Of a stretch of 64,000 nucleotides of DNA, positions 43,546 to 52,449 are shown piece by piece. Made by a program: the position numbers and the translations under genes. How positions within the stretch are numbered: position 1 is the stretch's first letter; the number at the start of each line of letters is the position of its first letter. Origin of the DNA: Campylobacter concisus (GTDB taxonomy: Bacteria > Campylobacterota > Campylobacteria > Campylobacterales > Campylobacteraceae); contig NZ_CP049264.1 of NCBI RefSeq assembly GCF_003048875.2, positions 930,001 to 994,000 on the forward strand. Direction: 5' to 3'. Below the pieces are notes generated by a model, which worked only from the letters and a program-made list of their open reading frames with translations, ran no database searches and had not been told where the DNA came from.

Positions 43546-45789
43546 TCACTTATTAGAAAATGTGGATAAATAATAATAAATTTGCCCTAAATTTACGTTA
43601 GAATCGTTACTGCAGAATTTTTTATTGATATAAAATTTCAAATTTGCTTCAGTAAATTTTTTGTAAATAAGCTCAAGCAAAGTCTTATTTTGAAAAACTC
43701 CACCGCTTAGCAAAATCTCTTTTTTCTCATTTTTAGAAATTTCAAAAATAATATCAGCCATGCCATTTATAAATGCCGTTGCAGCCACTCTTGGCTCATC
43801 TTTTAAAGCACTTTTAAAGGCCTCTTTAAAGCCGATAACTCCGTCATTTAGGCTAAATTTGTAACACACATCTAAATTTTTATCATAAAGCGCCTCAAGC
43901 CTCATACCACTCTCGCCCTCAAAACTCGAGTGAGAAATGCCACATATTATCGCACCAAATGCGTCAAATATCCTACCAACCGAGCTAGTTTTTACTAAAT
44001 TTAGCCCCTTTTGCTCCATCATCTTGAAATTTCGAAGCACCTTTTCATCAAAATTTACTAAAAATTTACGCCCTTCGTCCTCAAGCTCATACTTCAAAAT
44101 AATAGAATAAGCGATGAGATAGATATTTTTTATGCTATTTTCGCCGCCAAATAAGCTAAATTCATCAAAGTGATAAACTCTCTCGTAACTCTTTTTATCC
44201 AGCCTAAAGACCTCGCCACCCCAAATTTTGCCGTCCTTCCCGTATCCAGTGCCGTCAAAACAAAAGCCAAGATACTCTTTGTCTGGCAAATCATTTTCAA
44301 AGACAACACTTAGCAAGTGCGCGTAGTGATGCTGCAAATGAACTAGCTCAAAGCCCTGATCCTTCGCCCATTTTGTATTTAAAAAATTTGGATGCAAATC
44401 GGCTATGACCTTATCTATTTTTAGATCATAAGTCGTTTCAAAAAGGGTGAAAATATCCTTAAACCTATCAAAAGTCGCCACATTTTTTAGATCGCCGATA
44501 TATGGACTAACTATCAAAAGCCCGTCTTTGTAGATGCAAAATGAGCTTTTTAGCTCCGCTCCAAGGGCTAAAAATGTCCCTTTTTGCTTGAAATTTGTAT
44601 GGATGAAATTTGGATTTAGCCCACGGCTTGTCCTTGTAAAAATCACTTCATCGCCAACGCAAAACGCGATACTATCATCACTTGGCGAGTAAATTTCGCG
44701 GTCGTGATCAAGGTAAAAGTCTATGACATCACCTAGTTTTTCTCTTAGCTCGCTCTCATCTTTTATCACAACCTCGCCTGAGATGTTTGCGCTAGTTGCG
44801 ATGATGTCGTGCTCTAAATAATCAAATAGTAAAAGATGTATGCCACTAAATGCGAGCATGACGCCAAGCTTATTTAAATTTGGCGCGACGCTTTTTGCGA
44901 TATTTGAGCCGTTTTTTGCTTCAAGCAGGACGATAGGCTTTAAATTTGAGCTAAGAAGCTTCGCCTCTGCGTCTGAAATTTGCGCTATTTTTCTAGCGTT
45001 TTGCAAATTTTTACTCATCAGCGCAAAGGGCTTGCTTGGGCGGTGTTTTCTAGCTCTTAGCTCGCAAACTGCGGCTTCATTTGTCGCGTCACAAACCAGA
45101 TGAAAGCCACCAAGCCCTTTAATGGCTAAAATTTTACCCTCGTTTATGAGCCTAGCCGCCTCTTTGGCTGCTTCGTTCTCGCTAGCTAAGACTTTGCCAA
45201 ATTTATCTTTTAGATATAGCTTTGGCCCGCAGTTTGGGCAAGAGATCGGCTCTGCATGGTAGCGGCGGTTAAGCGGGTCTTTATACTCGCTCTCACAAAA
45301 CTCGCACATCTTAAACTCATTCATCGTCGTATTTACCCTGTCGTAAGGCAATGCTTTGATGATAGAAAATCTCGGTCCGCAGTTGGTGCAGTTTATAAAT
45401 GGGTATTTGTAGCGTGGATTTGTAGGGTCATAAAACTCGCGCAAGCAGTCATCGCAAAGTGCGTAATCAGGCAAAATGGGCGCTTGCTTGGTAGCCGACT
45501 TTGAGGCTACGATCTCAAGTTTTTTATAAATTTTATCTATCTTAAATTTATGCAGTTCATCGATCCTAGCAAGGGCTGGTAGTTTCTCATAAAGCTCTTT
45601 TTCAAAAGCCAAAAAGCTGGCCTCTTCGCCGCTAAAATTTAGCTTCACGCCCTCATCATCGTTGTAAATTTCGCCAATAAGCTTAAATTTGTCCGCCAAA
45701 GTATAGACAAAAGGTCTAAAACCAACGCCTTGAACTAAGCCTTTGATCTCATATCTAAAGCTTGATCTCAACGCCAAATCCGGGGTCAA
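43546..45789 (-). CDS. hypF: Carbamoyltransferase HypF
   Basis: HypF makes carbamoyl-adenylate from carbamoyl phosphate and transfers the group to HypE. The ~747-aa protein has an acylphosphatase domain (GLVQGVGFRPFVYTLA), two zinc fingers (CDDCLREF...CTNCG and CEFCESEY...CPNCG), a YrdC-like domain (LAIKGLGGFHLVCDA) and a Kae1-like domain (HHYAHLLSVV, FDGTGYGKDG, LSGGVFQNKTL). The start is not ATG: TTG at 45789 or 45771 are options, both overlapping the hydE-like gene. Confidence 0.94.
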   Translation of the reverse strand: MTPDLALRSSFRYEIKGLVQGVGFRPFVYTLADKFKLIGEIYNDDEGVKLNFSGEEASFLAFEKELYEKLPALARIDELHKFKIDKIYKKLEIVASKSATKQAPILPDYALCDDCLREFYDPTNPRYKYPFINCTNCGPRFSIIKALPYDRVNTTMNEFKMCEFCESEYKDPLNRRYHAEPISCPNCGPKLYLKDKFGKVLASENEAAKEAARLINEGKILAIKGLGGFHLVCDATNEAAVCELRARKHRPSKPFALMSKNLQNARKIAQISDAEAKLLSSNLKPIVLLEAKNGSNIAKSVAPNLNKLGVMLAFSGIHLLLFDYLEHDIIATSANISGEVVIKDESELREKLGDVIDFYLDHDREIYSPSDDSIAFCVGDEVIFTRTSRGLNPNFIHTNFKQKGTFLALGAELKSSFCIYKDGLLIVSPYIGDLKNVATFDRFKDIFTLFETTYDLKIDKVIADLHPNFLNTKWAKDQGFELVHLQHHYAHLLSVVFENDLPDKEYLGFCFDGTGYGKDGKIWGGEVFRLDKKSYERVYHFDEFSLFGGENSIKNIYLIAYSIILKYELEDEGRKFLVNFDEKVLRNFKMMEQKGLNLVKTSSVGRIFDAFGAIICGISHSSFEGESGMRLEALYDKNLDVCYKFSLNDGVIGFKEAFKSALKDEPRVAATAFINGMADIIFEISKNEKKEILLSGGVFQNKTLLELIYKKFTEANLKFYINKKFCSNDSNVNLGQIYYYLSTFSNK

Positions 45790-47227
45790 AATTTGTTTTT
45801 ATATTTGGGTTTAGGTGCTTTTTTATCAAGTTGCTAACTACCTTATTATAAAATAAATCCCCGCTTAAAGTAACATTTTTGATGTTAAATTTATCTCGTT
45901 TTTCATAGCTAAAATCGCTCAGAAAATGTGCCAAAGACTCGGTGCAACCAAAGCTGATATTCTTCTCTCCAGCGCCAGCAAGGATAAATGAAATGATACT
46001 TTTTACAAACTTAACCCCGTCTAAACCAAAGTCATCTTTCATTTTGTAATCTATCCTAACGCCCTTTTGACCGCTAAAATCGCTTGCCATAAGGAGAAAA
46101 TTCTCCCCTGCTTTTTTAAACTCACTGCTTAAGCCAAGCAAGCGTCCAGCTATGCAAAATAGCGAGAAAAAGCTAGCATTTGAGCTAAATTTACCGCTTG
46201 GCAGGGCGTGCTCTTTACTAAAGTTTTCAAGTAGCCTTTTGCCGCCATCCTCAGCCCTTATGAGCTCATAAATTTCTTCAAAGCTGCTAAATTTTGGTAA
46301 AAATAGAAGCTGCGTTTTGCTTGATTTTGAAAGCAGGCAAATTTCATCATCGCCAAATTTGCTAAATTTAAGCCCCAAAGCCACTTCGCCAAAACTCTCA
46401 AGCTCAAATTCCTCATCTTTTGTGTAAAAAAATGGGCTTAAAAGAGCGCTATTTTCAAGCAAAATTAGCCTTAAAAGGGCGTTTTTTTGCTCCTTTACAG
46501 TAACGCTTAAAAAGCTAAAGCCATCTTGATTTAGCTGCTCGCAAAGGGCGTAAAGAAAAAGGTCATTTGGCGCCATCACGTCAAAAAATAGCGGTGCGTC
46601 CTCGTGGTTTTGCCTGTAAATGGCTGTCGTTTTTAGTGCCAAAAGTGGCTTTTCAAAGCTAGCAAGCGCGATCTGCGCCCTATCATCGGCGATGAAAATT
46701 TTAGGTAGCTGTTTTAAATTTACAGGCATCAAGAAATTTGCATCAAATTTCACCCCAAGAGAAATTTCATATAAATTTTCATCTTGCTCTACGCAAATGC
46801 CCTTGCCGTTTTTTAATAAATTTAGGCAGGCTTTTAGCTTTTCATTAAAATTATCAAGCGTTATCTCGCCATCAAATTTACTCAAAGCAAGCACGCCACT
46901 TTCATTTAAAATAGCCTTGCCATTAGCCAAAAATGCCGCCGCTTGAGATGGGCTAAGCGTGCCAAATTTTATCTTTTTAATTTCACTTTCCTCGTCAAGC
47001 TCATCTGCCACATCGACCTCGCTATGCTTTATAAAAAGGCTATAGGGCAAGATGACGCTTGCTCTGTCTGCTAGGGCGCTAAGCTCATTGGCAGAGCCAC
47101 TTACTTTTAGGCAAATTTGATCATTTTTACAGCTTATGGAGTGTCTAAACTCCCCAGCTAATGAGCGTAAAAATGGCGCCAAAAAGGCTGGGTCTTTAAA
47201 GCAGTCAAATTTAAAAGCAAGTATCAT
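45755..47227 (-). CDS. hydE: HydE-like hydrogenase accessory protein (reduced HypF relative)
   Basis: A 490-aa protein between the hydrogenase protease and hypF, the place of hydE in Wolinella and Helicobacter hyd operons. Parts recall HypF: the N terminus resembles an acylphosphatase-like strand pattern, and near the end LSGDLFYNKVVSNLIKK parallels LSGGVFQNKTLLELIYKK of the adjacent HypF. The zinc-finger cysteines and clear YrdC motifs are absent. It is therefore probably a degenerate paralogue with an accessory role in maturation. Overlaps: 4 nt with hydD, about 35 nt with hypF. Confidence 0.65.
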   Translation of the reverse strand: MILAFKFDCFKDPAFLAPFLRSLAGEFRHSISCKNDQICLKVSGSANELSALADRASVILPYSLFIKHSEVDVADELDEESEIKKIKFGTLSPSQAAAFLANGKAILNESGVLALSKFDGEITLDNFNEKLKACLNLLKNGKGICVEQDENLYEISLGVKFDANFLMPVNLKQLPKIFIADDRAQIALASFEKPLLALKTTAIYRQNHEDAPLFFDVMAPNDLFLYALCEQLNQDGFSFLSVTVKEQKNALLRLILLENSALLSPFFYTKDEEFELESFGEVALGLKFSKFGDDEICLLSKSSKTQLLFLPKFSSFEEIYELIRAEDGGKRLLENFSKEHALPSGKFSSNASFFSLFCIAGRLLGLSSEFKKAGENFLLMASDFSGQKGVRIDYKMKDDFGLDGVKFVKSIISFILAGAGEKNISFGCTESLAHFLSDFSYEKRDKFNIKNVTLSGDLFYNKVVSNLIKKHLNPNIKTNFDPGFGVEIKL

Positions 47228-47766
47228 TTTAAACCTTTTTTGGCGTAGTCATCGAGGGTGTCATTTAAGGTGAAATTTGCCACCTTTTCGCACTTAAAAT
47301 CAAGCTCTTTTAAGTGATCAAGTAGCGTTTTTTCTAGGATGTTAGAAGCTTTTATCACTTCATCTGAGAGGCTAAAATTTGATGACTCTATGCGGCTAGG
47401 CACGATGCCTAAGATTTTGGTTGTCGGTCTATCGCCTGCAAGCTCCATTAGATGAAGGGTTTGAAGCATCTCGATCTCGTGAGCCGAGCCGTCCCAGCTG
47501 ATAAAATTTGGCACGTTTAGAAAATCAAAAAAATAAACATCGCCCACGCTTGCGCCATTTGCGCTAATGCAATCAACGACAATAAGATAGTCAAATTCGC
47601 TTATAATGTGAGTTAGAGCGAGGGCTAAAGTGCCCCCGTCCATTAGAATAAGCTCGTTTTTAGAGCTTGTAAATTTATAGTTTTTAGCCATCAAATTTAC
47701 AAAATGAACACCTATGCCCTCATCAGCAAACATCACGTTGCCAATGCCAAGAACAAGCACTCTCAT
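47224..47766 (-). CDS. hydD: Hydrogenase maturation protease HydD
   Basis: The HyaD/HybD-type endopeptidase that trims the C terminus of the large subunit after nickel insertion. It begins VLVLGIGNVMFADEGIGVHF with Glu16 as nickel-sensing ligand, then MDGGTLAL and VVDC, and a His in the HEIEMLQTLHLMEL segment. The 180-aa length is usual. It shares one base with hydC and overlaps the hydE-like gene by 4 nt. Confidence 0.93.
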   Translation of the reverse strand: MRVLVLGIGNVMFADEGIGVHFVNLMAKNYKFTSSKNELILMDGGTLALALTHIISEFDYLIVVDCISANGASVGDVYFFDFLNVPNFISWDGSAHEIEMLQTLHLMELAGDRPTTKILGIVPSRIESSNFSLSDEVIKASNILEKTLLDHLKELDFKCEKVANFTLNDTLDDYAKKGLK

Positions 47767-48446
47767 CAGTGTTCTTTTACAAATTTATAGCCACTAATGA
47801 TGGCGTCCATCGCTCCATTTTTGCCTTTAACGGCGTTAAATATCGCCATATAAACGTGAATTGGCACAAATATCATGATAATCCACATGCAAATTCTATG
47901 TATCGTTCTAACATTTGCTAGTCCGCCCATAAGCTCTTCAAAGTATCTTGCTGGCTCGTAGATCGCTCCGCCAAGTCCCTCGTGATAAACGTGAGCGTAA
48001 AGCACTAGACCAGTTAGGCAAATGAGCGCCAAGATGACGTAAAAGAAAAAGTATGAGGCAAACTGCAATGGGTTATAAACGCCCCTTAAATGCGGGTGCG
48101 GCCCCATAAAGATGTAGTACTTTATCTGCGCTATCCAAACTTTTGGACTTAAAAAGTCAAGCACACTCATCCACTCTTTTTTGCTGTGTTTATCAAAGAC
48201 AAATAGATAAAATTTAAAGATAAACGCCGCTATTAGCACAAAGCCAGCGACCTGGTGCGCCAAACGCCACTTTGCTTGCATGAAATTTGTAGGCTCGCTC
48301 GTGATCTCTGGGCTCATAAAGACATAAGAGATGTAGTAGCCGCTCACAACCAAAAGCGTGATAGCTACAAATCTAATCCAGTGTGTCAGCCTAACGCCGA
48401 TGGAGAATTCATATTCGCTGATCCTGTCAGGATTTTTATGTGACAT
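47766..48446 (-). CDS. hydC: NiFe hydrogenase cytochrome b subunit
   Basis: A 226-aa di-haem cytochrome b membrane anchor that moves electrons from HydA to menaquinone. It starts with RLTHWIRFVAITLLVVSGYYIS (first haem His), and has four hydrophobic helices with further His in LAHQVAGF, HVYHEGL and IHRICMWIIMIFVPIHVY. It follows hydB by 9 nt. Confidence 0.93.
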   Translation of the reverse strand: MSHKNPDRISEYEFSIGVRLTHWIRFVAITLLVVSGYYISYVFMSPEITSEPTNFMQAKWRLAHQVAGFVLIAAFIFKFYLFVFDKHSKKEWMSVLDFLSPKVWIAQIKYYIFMGPHPHLRGVYNPLQFASYFFFYVILALICLTGLVLYAHVYHEGLGGAIYEPARYFEELMGGLANVRTIHRICMWIIMIFVPIHVYMAIFNAVKGKNGAMDAIISGYKFVKEH

Positions 48447-48455
48447 CTTTTCTCC

Positions 48456-50174
48456 TTACAAATTTGGATTTATCTTATAAGTACTCAAATCATTTCCCTT
48501 CGTGTCCATAACATGCACGGCACACGCGATGCAAGGGTCGTAAGAGTGAATTTTTCGTATTATCTCAAGTGGTTTTGAAAGATCAGCGATCTTCATACCA
48601 ACTAAGCACGCCTCATAGCTGCCCATTTGACCTTTGGCGTCTTTTGGAGAGGCGTTCCAAGTGCTTGGCACGACTGCTTGCCAGTTTGAGATGACGCCAT
48701 CTTTTATGCGGCACCAGTGGCTTAACGCGCCTCTTGGAGCGTTGCCTTGAAAATTTCCTTTATATTCTTTTTTGTTATCTATTACATATTTTGTGCAGGT
48801 CTCTTGATCTGTCTTTAAATTTTCGATTAAGGCATTAAATGCGTCCATCGTGTGCTCTGCGACAACTTTTGCTTCAAGCATACGAGCAGCAGTTCTGCCT
48901 AGAGTTGAAAAGACTGCACTTAGTGGCAAGCCACTCTTTGATAAGAACTCATCAACTACCTTTTTAATTCTCTCGTTGCCTTTAGCGTAGTTTATGACGA
49001 TGCTTGCGATCGGTCCTACTTGCATAGGCATGCCGTCATATCTTGGCGCTTTGATCCAGCTATATTTGCCCTTTGTGTCAAAAAGCTTGCTATGAGCTAG
49101 CTTGCCCTCGCCGTCTATGCTCTCGCCATCAACAAGGCCTGTGTAGTTTGCCTCTGTCTCGCCGTCATAAGGGTGAAGCGCTTTGTCATTTTTATACCAA
49201 GCTCTTGTCGCCTCTTCTGTGATCTTATCTTCATCTATGTCATAGACCTTGCTAAGATCGCCATTTAAGATGATGCCACCTTTAAATAGATGGTCATTTT
49301 TGCCTATCAAAAACTCATCGTAGCAGAATAAATTTGATACGCCAACATCGTTTAGAACGCTTGGCTCGTTTGCATAAGCCTTAGCCGCCATCAAAATGTC
49401 TGGATAGTAAGCTCTATCTACAAATTCTTTGATCTCAGCAAATTTGCTCATATATTCGCCCATTCTAGCTGGATCCATAAGGTCCATCACACAGGTCACG
49501 CCGCCAACTGTTAGGCTTTGTGGGTGTGGGTTTTTCGCGCCAAAGATAGCCATCATCTGAGCTGCTGTTCTTTGGATTCTAAGGCACTCAAGATAGTGAG
49601 AGAGGACGATTAAATTTTGCTCTGGAGTAAATTTATATGTGCTATGTCCCCAGTATGCGTTGGCAAATGGTCCAAGGTTGCCCTTTTTAACAAAGGCTTC
49701 AACCCTCTCTTTTACCTCTTTTAGCTTGTCAGCTCCCGTAGCAAATGGCGTGCTTGTGTATTTAAACGCCTCTTCGCTAGCTTTATGCACGTCTGCGCTT
49801 AATGCAGAGACGACGTCCGCCCAGTCAAGGCCGTGGAGCTGATAAAAGTGCACGATGTGATCGTGAAGATAGAGGGCTGCGTTCATAAGCGTTCTAGTTA
49901 GTTCTGCGTTTAGCGGTGGCTTGATACCAAGTGCATCTTCGACAGCTACAATGCCTGCACGGTAGTGTGAATATGTGCAAACGCCACAAATTCTTTGCAT
50001 GAAAAAGCCAGCGTCCCTTGGGTCTCTATTTTTTACTATCTGCTCTAAGCCTCTCCAAAGAGTTGAGCCAGAGTAAGCCTCCTTTACAACGTTGTTTTCA
50101 TCAACTACAACTTCTATTCTTAAATGCCCCTCGATACGTGTTATAGGGTCTATTACTATTCTTTTTTCGCTCAT
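48456..50174 (-). CDS. hydB: NiFe hydrogenase large subunit
   Basis: The catalytic subunit of a membrane-bound uptake hydrogenase. The nickel ligands are in RICGVC (Cys63, Cys66) and DPCIACAVH (Cys548, Cys551). HydD should cut after His554, removing the last 18 residues. DPITRIEGHLRIEV at the N terminus is typical. The 572-aa length matches Wolinella/Helicobacter HydB. The gene starts 9 nt after hydA. Confidence 0.96.
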   Translation of the reverse strand: MSEKRIVIDPITRIEGHLRIEVVVDENNVVKEAYSGSTLWRGLEQIVKNRDPRDAGFFMQRICGVCTYSHYRAGIVAVEDALGIKPPLNAELTRTLMNAALYLHDHIVHFYQLHGLDWADVVSALSADVHKASEEAFKYTSTPFATGADKLKEVKERVEAFVKKGNLGPFANAYWGHSTYKFTPEQNLIVLSHYLECLRIQRTAAQMMAIFGAKNPHPQSLTVGGVTCVMDLMDPARMGEYMSKFAEIKEFVDRAYYPDILMAAKAYANEPSVLNDVGVSNLFCYDEFLIGKNDHLFKGGIILNGDLSKVYDIDEDKITEEATRAWYKNDKALHPYDGETEANYTGLVDGESIDGEGKLAHSKLFDTKGKYSWIKAPRYDGMPMQVGPIASIVINYAKGNERIKKVVDEFLSKSGLPLSAVFSTLGRTAARMLEAKVVAEHTMDAFNALIENLKTDQETCTKYVIDNKKEYKGNFQGNAPRGALSHWCRIKDGVISNWQAVVPSTWNASPKDAKGQMGSYEACLVGMKIADLSKPLEIIRKIHSYDPCIACAVHVMDTKGNDLSTYKINPNL

Positions 50175-50183
50175 TTTTTCGCC

Positions 50184-51329
50184 TTATTCTTTATCTTTAC
50201 TCATACAAGCTAGTGCAGCGTGAGCTGCTATGCCAACGCCAGCAAGTGCTAAAATGCCAATGCCGATCTTATCACTTACATTATCAGCGCCAAGCCCCAA
50301 AACAGTGTCAAATAGTCTATCAGCCATCGGCTCTTCAAATGGCCCCATCGTATCCCAGAAGTCTGGCTCAGAGCAGCCTATACAGCCGTGACCTGCTTGA
50401 ACTGGCCATGATGTGTGTTGATTAAATCTCTCGCGTGAGCAGTTGTTAAATGTATATGGACCTTTACAGCCTACTTTGTATAAGCAGTAGCCATTTTTTG
50501 CGCCCTCGTCGCCAAAGCTTTGGACAAATTCGCCTGCGTCAAAGCGGCCACGTCTTTCGCAAAGATCGTGAATTCTTAAGCCGTAAGCCCATTTTGGTCT
50601 GTTATAAACATCAAGTGCAGGCAAAGTGCCAAATAGCAAGTAGTGAAGCACGTTGCCAACGATGTTTTTCTCACTTGGAGGGCATCCTGGCACATTTATG
50701 ACTGGCTTATCAGTCACTTTTGAAAGACCGACAGAATTTGTTGGATTTGGCTTAGCTGCTTGGATACCGCCAAAGCTAGAACAGGTGCCAATAGCAAAGA
50801 TAGCAGCTGCATTAGCAGAGGCATTTACGGCGTGAGTTTTGCCGCTTGTGCCGTGAGGTCCGACTGTTAAAAAGTGCTCAGTAGCTCCTGTTGGCACGCC
50901 ACCCTCAACTAGCAAGATATATCTGCCTTTATATTTTTCTATCGCATGCTCTAAATTTTCTTCAGCCTGCCAGCCAGCAGCTGCCATGATAGTTTCGTGG
51001 TATTCAAGGCTTATGTAGTCAAATATAAGGCTATCTATACTTGGAGCGTCAGTTCTTAGTAGGCCCTCGCTACAGCCAGTGCATTCTGCCATGTGAAGCC
51101 ATATCACAGGGAGCCTATCGCTTAGCTCAGCAGCACGAGCAACCATCGGTGTCATCGCGCTTGGCAATGCCATAAAAGCTGTCATCGCACCAGCCCACTT
51201 CATAAAATCACGCCTAGTAAAGCCCTTATCTTTTAAAAGCTGCGCAATACTAGTGTCATTTTTCATCTTAGGCAATGCACTAAGTTCGCTTAAGCGTCTA
51301 TTGATCTTTTGACGCAAGTCATTATTCAT
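50184..51329 (-). CDS. hydA: NiFe hydrogenase small subunit, Tat-exported
   Basis: The iron-sulfur subunit carries a Tat signal (FTRRDFMKWAGAM, Arg39-Arg40), so the HydAB pair is exported to the periplasm. Cluster ligands include ECTGCSE (Cys83, Cys86), GTCSSFGG, NVPGCPPSE and a C-terminal C...C set. A C-terminal hydrophobic helix (GIGILALAGVGIAAHAALA) anchors it beside HydC. AAGGAG precedes the ATG. It is the first gene of the hyd operon. Confidence 0.96.
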   Translation of the reverse strand: MNNDLRQKINRRLSELSALPKMKNDTSIAQLLKDKGFTRRDFMKWAGAMTAFMALPSAMTPMVARAAELSDRLPVIWLHMAECTGCSEGLLRTDAPSIDSLIFDYISLEYHETIMAAAGWQAEENLEHAIEKYKGRYILLVEGGVPTGATEHFLTVGPHGTSGKTHAVNASANAAAIFAIGTCSSFGGIQAAKPNPTNSVGLSKVTDKPVINVPGCPPSEKNIVGNVLHYLLFGTLPALDVYNRPKWAYGLRIHDLCERRGRFDAGEFVQSFGDEGAKNGYCLYKVGCKGPYTFNNCSRERFNQHTSWPVQAGHGCIGCSEPDFWDTMGPFEEPMADRLFDTVLGLGADNVSDKIGIGILALAGVGIAAHAALACMSKDKE

Positions 51330-51674
51330 ATAAGCTCCTTCATTTGAAATTTGTTTATTTTGTATCTTATCTTTTTTAAAGAAGACAAATATTATTTTAT
51401 TCTATTAATAATTATATTTAAATAAATTTTAAAATAAAATTTTAAACGCCTTGTTATCAATAATCTTAAAATATGCTAAAAAATAATATTTAGTGAGAAT
51501 TTATCCCATTTTTACAAACTGCTAAAGAAAAAAGATATTTTTCTGAAAGTAAATATCAATTCAAATTTTTAATAATTTTTAAAAAATATAATTTAGTATA
51601 TTTAAGAAGAATGGGCTTTGAAGTATAAATTTTTAAAAGCCTAAATGGGTTAAATTTAGGCTTTTAAATTTGCA
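51330..51674. other. 345-bp region between hydA and flgH
   Basis: Holds the hydA leader and promoter (a -10-like TATAAT on the minus strand at 51411-51416 is the best of several weak candidates), a dyad GATATTT-N10-AAATATC at 51534-51557, and the flgH terminator at 51632-51668. No gene is seen. Confidence 0.5.
51632..51668 (-). terminator. Strong terminator hairpin of flgH
   Basis: A perfect 15-bp stem (51632-51646 with 51654-51668, containing AAAAGCCTAAA/TTTAGGCTTTT) with a 7-nt loop, 6 bp after the flgH stop. The outer A/T part supplies the T-rich tail. Confidence 0.75.
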
Positions 51675-52382
51675 TTAAAATGGCCAGATAGCCTCCATAA
51701 GCCTTGTGCCCCAAGGTTTTTTAGTTGATTTGTCTAGCTCGCCCTCAGTTTTATACAAAATTTTGGCGTCAGCTATGTATTTTGAGTCGATTTCGTTGTT
51801 TTGCGAGATGTCGTAAGGTCTGATGACGCCACTTACTTGCATGATCTGTTTTTCGCCGTTTATAAGTAGCTCGCGGCTGCCCTCGATGAAGTAGTTGCCG
51901 TTGTTTAAGATCTTGATGATCCTAGCTGAGATGGTTGCGGTAAATTTCTCGCTTCTGTTGCTAGTGCCACTACCTGTAAATTTATTGCCGCCACCTGCTT
52001 TAAAGCCGATGTCACCGTATTTGTTTAGATTATCAGCCACGGTTGAGAGCGGTGCGGCTCCAGCTGTGAAAACGCCACCGCCAAGCGAAATGGTGCTATC
52101 TTTGTTGGTGCTTTTGCTGCCGCTTGAAATTTGACTTGCATTTTCTGAGATGACGATGGTTACGATGTCATTTACATTCATCGCCTTTCTATCTGAAAAA
52201 AGAGGATTTTCGCCCTTGCCAAAGAGACTGCCGGCGTTGCTTTGACCGCTGCCACTATCTTTTGAAGGGAGTTGTTCGACATAAACTGGAGGTTTCATAT
52301 TGATGTGAGGATCTGCACTTGGGGTGCAACCTGTGTAAAAAATGCCCGCAAATGTGACGAGCCAAATCTTTTTATAGTTCAT
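51675..52382 (-). CDS. flgH: Flagellar L-ring protein FlgH
   Basis: FlgH forms the outer membrane ring of the flagellar basal body. From ATG 52382 the protein starts MNYKKIWLVTFAGIFYTGC, a lipoprotein signal with the lipidated Cys, and contains SLFGKGENPLFSDRKAMNVND, IVISENASQISSG, GGGNKFTGSGT and the C-terminal GEKQIMQVSGVIRP typical of FlgH. A start 14 codons earlier is possible but lacks a signal-peptide-like opening. It is divergent from pta with a 67-bp gap; its partner flgA is at 7 kb. Confidence 0.94.
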   Translation of the reverse strand: MNYKKIWLVTFAGIFYTGCTPSADPHINMKPPVYVEQLPSKDSGSGQSNAGSLFGKGENPLFSDRKAMNVNDIVTIVISENASQISSGSKSTNKDSTISLGGGVFTAGAAPLSTVADNLNKYGDIGFKAGGGNKFTGSGTSNRSEKFTATISARIIKILNNGNYFIEGSRELLINGEKQIMQVSGVIRPYDISQNNEIDSKYIADAKILYKTEGELDKSTKKPWGTRLMEAIWPF

Positions 52383-52449
52383 AAAATGCCTTAAAATAAG
52401 TATCTTTGTGCTAAGATTAAGCAATTTAAGTTCCCAAAAAGGTCACAAA

